DNA from: CAYMJV01 sp964390545
Lineage (GTDB): Bacteria > Desulfobacterota > BSN033 > UBA1163
DNA length: 5,865 nt
Assembly (NCBI GenBank): GCA_964390545.1
Contig: CAYMJV010000113.1
Span: 1-5,865, forward strand
Direction: 5' to 3'
Shown: piece after piece, positions 1 to 4,124 of the stretch
Layout: every line of letters starts with the position of its first letter
Position numbering within the stretch: the stretch's first letter is position 1
Program-made: the position numbers and the translations under genes
The notes under the pieces: generated by a model
Databases searched by the model: none
Told to the model about the DNA's origin: nothing
The model's input: only the letters and a program-made list of their open reading frames with translations

Positions 1-261
1 CAGCTCTATTCCACCTATAATGAGCGGCTTAAAACCCTTTTTATCAGGTTGGAAGGATCGATAGACCGGGAGGGGGCCAAGGAGTTGGTGAAGAGGCTCA
101 GGGGAGCTTTGTCTGATAAGATCGAACAGGTGATTCTTGACGTCAAAGATGTAAGAGCTTTTTCTTCAGAGGCGATGGCCGTTCTTTCCAGAAAGGGTTT
201 CCTCCAGATGGAAGAGGGAAAACTCTGGAGATCAATAAACCCGTCGCTTCAAAACCAATAG
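1..261 (+). CDS. 3' end of a gene with a STAS-like C-terminal domain (5' end outside window)
   Basis: Frame 1 is open from the first base of the window to TAG at 259-261, giving 86 residues. A TTG at 49 could formally start it, but there is no ribosome binding site before it. The residues before it (QLYSTYNERLKTLFIR) also run smoothly into the first strand of the domain, so the gene is taken as truncated by the window edge. The pattern is strand (TLFIRLEGSID), helix (AKELVKRLRGAL), strand (IEQVILDVKDV), then F-S-S-E-A and a helix (MAVLSRKG). This matches the STAS fold seen in anti-sigma-factor antagonists. The usual phospho-accepting D-S-[SG] is here F-S-S-E, so phosphoregulation is uncertain. 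The domain may be a C-terminal appendage of a larger protein, since the preceding residues are not a natural N-terminus. Function of the whole protein is unknown. Confidence 0.6.
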   Translation, partial: QLYSTYNERLKTLFIRLEGSIDREGAKELVKRLRGALSDKIEQVILDVKDVRAFSSEAMAVLSRKGFLQMEEGKLWRSINPSLQNQ

Positions 262-275
262 GGAAAGGGATCCTG

Positions 276-467
276 TCATCGGGAGTACCTGCGAGCAGCC
301 TTCTGTCTTCTCCTTCGGGCCTCCCGCTGTTTTCTTTTTTTCTTCACCGAAGGTTTCTCGTAGAAGCTTCTAATCTTCAATTCCTTCAGGATGCCGTCCC
401 TCATCATCTGGCGCTTCAGAGATTTGATCGCATTCTCGATCTGGTTGTTTTGAACTTTAACTTCCAA
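276..467 (-). CDS. rpsU: 30S ribosomal protein S21
   Basis: Small, very basic protein of 63 residues. S21 sits on the 30S platform next to the anti-Shine-Dalgarno end of 16S rRNA and helps mRNA selection. The S21 signature is clear: helix ENAIKSLKRQMMRDGILKEL (residues 11-30), then RSFYEKPSVKKKRK (33-46), then an arginine/lysine-rich tail. The reading frame stays open upstream to a TTG at 491. The TTG at 467 is chosen because AAGGAG (474-479) lies 6 nt before it and because the encoded MEVKVQNN start fits the family length. It lies 48 bp downstream of the RRM gene on the same strand and has no promoter of its own that I can see, so it is probably cotranscribed. No obvious terminator separates it from the convergent gene ending at 261. 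Confidence 0.93.
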   Translation of the reverse strand: MEVKVQNNQIENAIKSLKRQMMRDGILKELKIRSFYEKPSVKKKRKQREARRRRQKAARRYSR

Positions 468-473
468 GAGGCT

Positions 474-479
474 CTCCTT
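474..479 (-). promoter_or_regulatory. Shine-Dalgarno site that fixes the rpsU TTG start
   Basis: On the minus strand AAGGAG is followed by AGCCTC and then TTG. The 6-nt spacing is close to ideal, and no comparable site precedes the upstream in-frame TTG at 491. This decides the start of rpsU at 467. Confidence 0.75.
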
Positions 480-480
480 C

Positions 481-519
481 ACCTGTCCCAAACAGGTTCA
501 TTTTTGTAGATCAGTCTAC
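481..519 (-). other. two small hairpins in the rbp-rpsU intercistronic spacer
   Basis: The spacer between the RRM gene and rpsU carries two short perfect inverted repeats. GTAGA/TCTAC (506-510 with 515-519, loop of 4) includes the TAG stop codon of the RRM gene. ACCTGT/ACAGGT (481-486 with 492-497, loop of 5) ends one base before the rpsU Shine-Dalgarno site. Neither is followed by a U-tract on the minus strand, so they are not intrinsic terminators. They could mark an RNA processing site or modulate access to the rpsU ribosome binding site; that is inference. Confidence 0.45.
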
Positions 520-809
520 CCACCGTTTTTCCTTTTACCCCTGAATTCACCACCCCGTTGCTTCTGAGGTCTGGCTTCATTTACAATCAACGTCCGATCC
601 GTCAGAATCTTACCATTGAGCAATGAAATCGCTTTATCTGCGTCGGCTTTGGAAGTCATTTCCACAAAACCGAATCCTCTCGATCGTCCCGAGTATTGAT
701 CGATAATGATTTTTACGGATTGAACCTCTCCCGCCTCCGAAAAAAGTTTTTTCAAATCCTCCTCAGAAACTCCAAAGGGAAGATTTCCCACATAAAGTTT
801 TGAGTTCAT
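516..809 (-). CDS. single-RRM RNA-binding protein (Rbp family)
   Basis: 97-residue protein that is almost entirely one RNA recognition motif. RNP2 is LYVGNL at residues 5-10. RNP1 is RGFGFVEM at 44-51, with the aromatic residues that stack on RNA bases. A helix SEEDLKKLFSEAG lies between them and LLNGKILTDRTLIVNEARP follows. The last 15 or so residues are glycine/arginine/lysine-rich (QRGGEFRGKRKNGG), as in bacterial and cyanobacterial cold-inducible Rbp proteins. ATG at 809 is preferred over an in-frame TTG at 824: it follows the purine-rich GGGGAGGGAG (812-821), and that TTG lies within this stretch's border. It is the first gene of a minus-strand pair with rpsU. Transcription appears to pass an intrinsic-terminator-like hairpin in its own leader. 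The precise RNA targets cannot be read from the sequence. Confidence 0.93.
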   Translation of the reverse strand: MNSKLYVGNLPFGVSEEDLKKLFSEAGEVQSVKIIIDQYSGRSRGFGFVEMTSKADADKAISLLNGKILTDRTLIVNEARPQKQRGGEFRGKRKNGG

Positions 810-831
810 GCTCTCCCTCCCCAATTAATTT

Positions 832-868
832 AAAAAACCCCCAGGACTTTCTAAAGAGTCTCTGGGGG
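832..868 (-). terminator. intrinsic terminator/attenuator in the leader of the RRM gene
   Basis: On the minus strand, CCCCCAG (862-868) pairs with CTGGGGG (838-844) and, after one bulged base (861), GACTCT (855-860) pairs with its partner (845-850) through one G-U pair, closing a 4-nt loop. The stem is about 13 bp and is followed directly by six U (832-837). This is textbook Rho-independent terminator form. No minus-strand gene lies upstream for it to terminate. It falls between the candidate promoter at 904-932 and the RRM start codon at 809. It is therefore best read as an attenuator, or as the end of a short leader RNA of roughly 65 nt. Confidence 0.75.
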
Positions 869-903
869 CCTCCAAAAACTTTTTATAAAGTTCAATATCT
901 ATA

Positions 904-932
904 TTTATGGACTAAATTTAATCATCTGTCAA
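904..932 (-). promoter_or_regulatory. sigma70-type promoter for the RRM gene and rpsU
   Basis: On the minus strand a perfect -35 TTGACA (927-932) is followed by a 17-bp AT-rich spacer and CATAAA (904-909), which matches four of the six bases of TATAAT. Transcription would begin near 897, giving a leader of about 88 nt that contains the hairpin at 832-868. No transcript data are available. Confidence 0.55.
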
Positions 933-994
933 GTTAAAAATCCATAATCATTACAGTTGCTCAACGTAAAATCTTTCCCAGATCATCAAATCAT

Positions 995-1025
995 TTGACA
1001 TTGATTTTCGTTTGATTTATATAAT
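995..1025 (+). promoter_or_regulatory. sigma70-type promoter for nfnAB
   Basis: A perfect -35 TTGACA (995-1000) is followed by overlapping -10 candidates: TATATA at 1018-1023 (17-bp spacer) and consensus TATAAT at 1020-1025 (19-bp spacer). Transcription would start near 1031. Any translation start at the upstream in-frame TTG at 1012 would lie upstream of the transcript, which supports the nfnA start at 1069. The promoter is divergent from the RRM gene promoter, with about 62 bp between the two -35 boxes. Confidence 0.6.
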
Positions 1026-1053
1026 AGCAAACTTTGTGAAAAGTTTATCAGAA

Positions 1054-1059
1054 AGGAGG
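1054..1059 (+). promoter_or_regulatory. Shine-Dalgarno site that fixes the nfnA TTG start
   Basis: Perfect AGGAGG inside a purine-rich run, 9 nt before the TTG at 1069. It chooses this non-ATG start over the in-frame TTG at 1012. Confidence 0.7.
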
Positions 1060-1068
1060 GGGAGAAGG

Positions 1069-1902
1069 TTGCATAAGATTACATATAAAAGGGAGATGGC
1101 TGAGAAGACGGTGTGCCACTTTAGAGTTGAGGCACCCCGAATTGCCCAGAAGGCAAAGCCAGGACAATTCGTCGTGTTAAAAACAAACGAAACGGGAGAA
1201 AGAGTCCCCTTGACGATGGGAGGGATAGACCCATCCTCAGGGACGATCGACCTCATCTTTCAGGTCGTCGGGAAAACGACTGCCCTTTTAAGAACGCTTA
1301 ATGTGGGAGACTTCATCCAGGATATCATCGGGCCGTTGGGAAGACCGACCCACGTTGAAAATCTTGGAACGGTGATCTGCGTAGGCGGTGGGACAGGCGT
1401 TGCGGTGATGTACCCGATTACCAAAGCCTACAAAGAGGCAGGGAACAATGTCATCGCCATCATTGGGGCTCGAACAAAAGATCTCCTCATCCTGGAAGAT
1501 GAGATGAAAGCGGCCAGTCATGATCTGAGAGTGACGACGGATGATGGAACCTATGGTGTCCACGGATTCGTCACCGATGTGCTGCGCAAAATTTTAGATG
1601 AACGGAAAGATGTGAAATTGATCGTCGGGATTGGTCCCGTCCCGATGATGAAGTTTTTATGCAAATTGACAAAAGAATACAAGGTGAAGACCATGGTCAG
1701 CCTGAATCCCATCATGGTCGATGCAACGGGAATGTGTGGAGCCTGCCGGGTCACCGTGGGAGGGAAGACAAAATTTTGTTGTGTGGACGGCCCGGAATTT
1801 GATGGCCATGAAGTTGATTATGATGAACTGGTCAAACGGCAAAGGGCCTATCTCACAGAGGAGAAGGCTTCCATGGATCAGTTCAAAGCAATAGGAAGAT
1901 AG
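1069..1902 (+). CDS. nfnA: NfnA: FAD/[2Fe-2S] subunit of electron-bifurcating ferredoxin-NADP reductase (sulfide dehydrogenase beta-type)
   Basis: 277 residues, the usual family length. Known NfnAB enzymes couple NADH and reduced ferredoxin to NADPH formation by flavin-based electron bifurcation in the cytoplasm. NfnA carries FAD, the NAD(H) site and a [2Fe-2S] cluster. Visible here are an FNR-like FAD domain with RVPLTM (45-50) and GPLG (88-91), a nucleotide-binding GGGTGVA (106-112), and VTTDDGTYGVHGFVTD (155-170). The C-terminal cluster motif is D218-x4-C223-x2-C226-x10-C237, plus C238. One Asp with three Cys is the unusual ligand set described for Pyrococcus sulfide dehydrogenase and Thermotoga NfnA. 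The start is TTG at 1069 behind AGGAGG, giving MHKITYKREMAE. nfnB begins 13 bp after the stop. The enzyme could instead act as sulfide dehydrogenase/FNOR; sequence alone does not separate these. Confidence 0.9.
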   Translation: MHKITYKREMAEKTVCHFRVEAPRIAQKAKPGQFVVLKTNETGERVPLTMGGIDPSSGTIDLIFQVVGKTTALLRTLNVGDFIQDIIGPLGRPTHVENLGTVICVGGGTGVAVMYPITKAYKEAGNNVIAIIGARTKDLLILEDEMKAASHDLRVTTDDGTYGVHGFVTDVLRKILDERKDVKLIVGIGPVPMMKFLCKLTKEYKVKTMVSLNPIMVDATGMCGACRVTVGGKTKFCCVDGPEFDGHEVDYDELVKRQRAYLTEEKASMDQFKAIGR

Positions 1903-1915
1903 AAAGGGGATGGAG

Positions 1916-3340
1916 ATGGCAGAGAAAGAAAAAAAGGAGAAAGAAAAAAAGGAGAAACCAAAAATCCCAAGACAGAAGATGCCTGAACAGGAACCCAAGG
2001 TACGGGCGAAAAATTTTAACGAAGTCCCGTTTGGCTATACCCCCGAATTGGCCCAACTGGAGTCAAATCGCTGCCTTCAATGTAAGAAACCAAAATGCAT
2101 CGAAGGATGTCCCGTGGAAATCGATATCCCGGCTTTTATCAAACTCATTAACGAGGGGGATTTTATCGGTGCCGCTCGAAAACTGAAGGAACGTAACAGT
2201 CTCCCTGCCGTTTGTGGTCGCGTCTGTCCCCAAGAGGACCAGTGCGAAAAGGTATGCATTGTCGGGAAAAAGGACCAACCCGTTGCCATCGGCAGAATGG
2301 AGAGATTTGCTGCGGATTGGGAGAGGGCTAAGGGGGAGGTCTTCATTCCAGAAAAGGCTCCTTCCACCGGCAAGAAAGTGGCTGTCGTGGGATCAGGACC
2401 GGCGGGGTTGACCTTAGCCGGGGACTTAATTCTGAAAGGACACGAGGTGACGATTTTCGAGGCCCTTCACAAAACCGGCGGCGTTTTGATCTATGGCATT
2501 CCAGAATTCCGTCTTCCCAAGGAGATTGTCCAGGCCGAAGTCAATTATTTAGAAAAGTTGGGAGTAAAGGTCGAATGCAATTGTGTCATCGGAAGAATCG
2601 AGACGGTCGATGAACTCCTTCAGGAGTATGACGCTATATTTTTGGGTTTGGGTGCAGGGCTTCCTCAGTTTATGAACATCCCGGGTGAGAACTTCTGCGG
2701 CATCTATTCTGCCAATGAATACTTGACCCGTTCCAACCTGATGAAGGCTTACCTCTTCCCCAAGTATGATACTCCGATCGCCCGGGGAAAGAATGTTGCC
2801 GTCTTTGGAGCAGGAAATGTGGCGATGGATTCAGCAAGGACAGCCCTTCGCTTAGGAGCAGAGACTGTTCGGATTGTTTACCGCCGATCGAGGGAAGAGA
2901 TGCCTGCCCGAATTGAAGAGGTTCACCATGCAGAGCAGGAAGGAGTTCAATTCTACCTTCTGACGGCTCCCACCCGATTCTTCGGAGATGATAATGGATG
3001 GGTGACGGGAATGGAGTGCTTAAAAATGGAGTTAGGTGAGCCGGATGAGTCAGGAAGAAGAAGACCCGTTCCCATGAAAGGTTCGGAGTTTAAGTTAGAA
3101 TGTGATATGGCAGTGGTGGCTATTGGCGCCGGTCCCAACCCACTTCTTCCGACACAGACACCCGGCCTTGAACTGAATAAGAGAGGATATATTGTCGCAG
3201 ACCTTGAAACCGGGAAGACCACAAAACCGGGTGTTTGGGCGGGAGGGGATATTGTCACGGGTTCGGCCACTGTCATCCTGGCCATGGGCGCAGGGAGAAA
3301 GGCAGCCAACTCCGTCCATGAATATCTGATGAATAAATAA
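1916..3340 (+). CDS. nfnB: NfnB: FAD/two-[4Fe-4S] subunit of ferredoxin-NADP reductase (GltD-like; sulfide dehydrogenase alpha-type)
   Basis: 474 residues of the glutamate-synthase small-subunit fold. In characterised NfnAB this subunit holds the bifurcating FAD, two [4Fe-4S] clusters and the NADP(H) site. The N-terminal cluster domain has Cys53, 56, 61, 65 and Cys100, 104, 110, 114. A first Rossmann motif GSGPAG (159-164) binds FAD. A second, GAGNVA (298-303), with RRSREEMPAR (323-332), suits NADP(H). The C-terminus has AGGDIVTGSATVILAMGAG. ATG at 1916 is preferred to ATG at 1910 because AAAGGGG (1903-1909) abuts the latter but lies 6 nt before the former. The first 30 or so residues are a lysine/glutamate-rich tail encoded by a tandem repeat. 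No large glutamate synthase subunit (GltB) is nearby and NfnA is, so this is not glutamate synthase. The transcript probably ends at 3541-3573. Confidence 0.92.
   Translation: MAEKEKKEKEKKEKPKIPRQKMPEQEPKVRAKNFNEVPFGYTPELAQLESNRCLQCKKPKCIEGCPVEIDIPAFIKLINEGDFIGAARKLKERNSLPAVCGRVCPQEDQCEKVCIVGKKDQPVAIGRMERFAADWERAKGEVFIPEKAPSTGKKVAVVGSGPAGLTLAGDLILKGHEVTIFEALHKTGGVLIYGIPEFRLPKEIVQAEVNYLEKLGVKVECNCVIGRIETVDELLQEYDAIFLGLGAGLPQFMNIPGENFCGIYSANEYLTRSNLMKAYLFPKYDTPIARGKNVAVFGAGNVAMDSARTALRLGAETVRIVYRRSREEMPARIEEVHHAEQEGVQFYLLTAPTRFFGDDNGWVTGMECLKMELGEPDESGRRRPVPMKGSEFKLECDMAVVAIGAGPNPLLPTQTPGLELNKRGYIVADLETGKTTKPGVWAGGDIVTGSATVILAMGAGRKAANSVHEYLMNK
1924..1953 (+). repeat. 15-bp tandem duplication in the 5' end of nfnB
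   Basis: The 15-mer GAAAGAAAAAAAGGA occurs twice in perfect head-to-tail order (1924-1938 and 1939-1953), and a partial third copy (GAAA) follows. It encodes the alternating lysine/glutamate tail of NfnB. Each copy holds a run of seven A in the phase A-AAA-AAG. Runs like this are prone to replication slippage. Confidence 0.85.
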
Positions 3341-3348
3341 TCCCGTCT

Positions 3349-3480
3349 GTTTACCCCGTTAGAAAGCCCCGCTGCTTGCAGCGGGTATGAAGGTAATTTC
3401 CTTATGGGAGCGAACACGGGGTTTAATGCTCCGTGTGAACCTTCCCGTTAGAAGGCCAAAGGTCTTCTAACGGGGTTTAC
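3349..3480. mobile_element. candidate non-autonomous mobile or REP-like element with terminal inverted repeats
   Basis: GTTTACCCCGTTAGAA (3349-3364) and TTCTAACGGGGTTTAC (3465-3480) form a 16-bp inverted repeat with two mismatches. The 11-bp core CCCCGTTAGAA/TTCTAACGGGG is perfect. GTTTAC is also present in direct orientation at both ends (3349-3354, 3475-3480). Between the ends lie three hairpins: CCCGCTGC-TT-GCAGCGGG (3368-3385); an 8-bp stem ACACGGGG/CTCCGTGT with one G-U (3414-3436); and a 14-bp stem CCCGTTAGAAGGCC with a 3-nt loop AAA (3444-3474). No transposase is encoded. Subterminal hairpins next to TTAC recall IS200/IS605-type ends, but a REP-like or structured 3'-UTR element is also possible. 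Only one copy is visible here, so mobility is inferred. Confidence 0.4.
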
Positions 3481-3483
3481 GGA

Positions 3484-3507
3484 TCTCCTCCCTTTAGGAG
3501 AGGGAGG
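3484..3507. repeat. intergenic purine/pyrimidine palindrome
   Basis: Two overlapping pairings exist: TCTCCT/AGGAGA (3484-3489 with 3496-3501) and CCTCCCT/AGGGAGG (3487-3493 with 3501-3507). It resembles the common intergenic CTCCC/GGGAG palindromes found in many proteobacterial genomes, and it is followed by a G-rich run to 3533. No U-tract follows, so it is not a terminator. No gene is seen here. Confidence 0.5.
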
Positions 3508-3540
3508 GTTGGAGGGATTAAAGAGATTGAGGGTTGATTC

Positions 3541-3573
3541 AAAGGGCAGAACGAAATTGGTTCTGCCCTTTTT
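3541..3573 (+). terminator. intrinsic terminator of the nfnAB transcript
   Basis: A perfect 12-bp stem, AAAGGGCAGAAC (3541-3552) with GTTCTGCCCTTT (3560-3571), closes a 7-nt loop GAAATTG and runs into a stretch of five T (3569-3573). It lies 200 bp after the nfnB stop, so the nfn mRNA would carry the structured 3349-3480 element in its 3' UTR. On the opposite strand the U-tract is only three bases. It insulates yaiI from nfnAB. Confidence 0.85.
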
Positions 3574-3653
3574 CATTGGTAAGATGAGGGCAGAAATACC
3601 TTTTTGAAGAGAAAACAGTGATGGTTCTGAGAAATATTTCCTGAGAAAGGACT

Positions 3654-4088
3654 ATGAAGATTTTGATAGATGCAGATGCTTGTCCCAGATCTGTTTTGCA
3701 GATCTGCATGAGGCTTGGACAAGAATACGATATCCCGGTCTGGACAGTCGCCAGTTTCAATCACGATATAGAGTCGGATCACCCGATTGTGGTGGGAGAT
3801 GATTTTCAGGAAGCGGATATGAAGATCATGAACCTGACGGAAGCAGGAGATGTCGTCGTAACGGGTGATTGGGGATTGGCAGCTATGGTGCTGGGGAAAG
3901 GTGCAAAATGCCTAAGCCCAATGGGCAGGGAATTTCATCCAGAAAAGATTGGCTTCTTACTGGAGGAGCGCGAGGTCAAGGCGAAATTTCGTCGGGAAGG
4001 TGGGAGAACCAAAGGTCCGAAGAAGAGGACATCGGAAGATGATCGGAAATTTGAGCTTTGTCTGGGAAAGATTCTTTTGCGAAAGTAA
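3654..4088 (+). CDS. yaiI: YaiI/YqxD (UPF0178, DUF188) family protein
   Basis: 144 residues, typical length for this widespread family of unproven function. Its fold is related to PIN/NYN nucleases, so an RNA- or DNA-processing role is suspected. Family landmarks are the N-terminal IDADACP (residues 5-11) with Asp6 and Asp8; the central AGDVVVTGDWGLAAMVLGKGA (about 64-84) with Asp72; LSPMGREF (87-94); and the C-terminal GPKKRTSEDDRKFE (121-134). The conserved acidic residues could bind a metal. The tail GGRTKGPKKR is more basic than usual for the family. ATG at 3654 follows AAAGGA closely (2 nt), and no better start is seen. No convincing promoter is visible in the 80 bp after the terminator at 3573. 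tex follows after 36 bp on the same strand, suggesting cotranscription. Confidence 0.88.
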   Translation: MKILIDADACPRSVLQICMRLGQEYDIPVWTVASFNHDIESDHPIVVGDDFQEADMKIMNLTEAGDVVVTGDWGLAAMVLGKGAKCLSPMGREFHPEKIGFLLEEREVKAKFRREGGRTKGPKKRTSEDDRKFELCLGKILLRK

Positions 4089-4124
4089 GCCAGGTATATT
4101 ATCTTGTTGTGGTTGAGGGAGGTT

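Noticed and set aside
457..501. 14-codon ORF (minus strand, ATG at 501) overlapping the rpsU start out of frame
   Set aside because: It could be a leader peptide, but there is no Shine-Dalgarno before it and the region is explained by the rpsU start and its ribosome binding site.
1017..1998. Minus-strand open frames across nfnA
   Set aside because: They lie opposite a strongly supported gene with clear cofactor motifs and have no recognisable domains.
1916..3340. Glutamate synthase small subunit (gltD) as the identity of the second nfn gene
   Set aside because: The fold is the same, but the partner immediately upstream is NfnA and no glutamate synthase large subunit is present.
2953..3417. 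154-residue minus-strand open frame over the 3' end of nfnB
   Set aside because: It is antisense to the NADP-binding and C-terminal parts of NfnB, with no recognisable domain, and is best read as a shadow.
3387..3470. 27-residue ORF (plus strand, ATG 3387) inside the structured element
   Set aside because: No ribosome binding site, the coding sequence coincides with hairpin arms, and the stop lies in the right inverted repeat. The base pattern is explained by RNA/DNA structure. Comparison with other copies would be needed to revive it.
3604..3637. Promoter for yaiI around TTGAAG (3604-3609)
   Set aside because: No acceptable -10 box lies 16-18 bp downstream. A promoter may exist here, but the sequence does not show one clearly.
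3341..3653. CRISPR array or tRNA in the long intergenic region
   Set aside because: The repeats are inverted rather than regularly spaced direct repeats, and no cloverleaf or tRNA signature is present.
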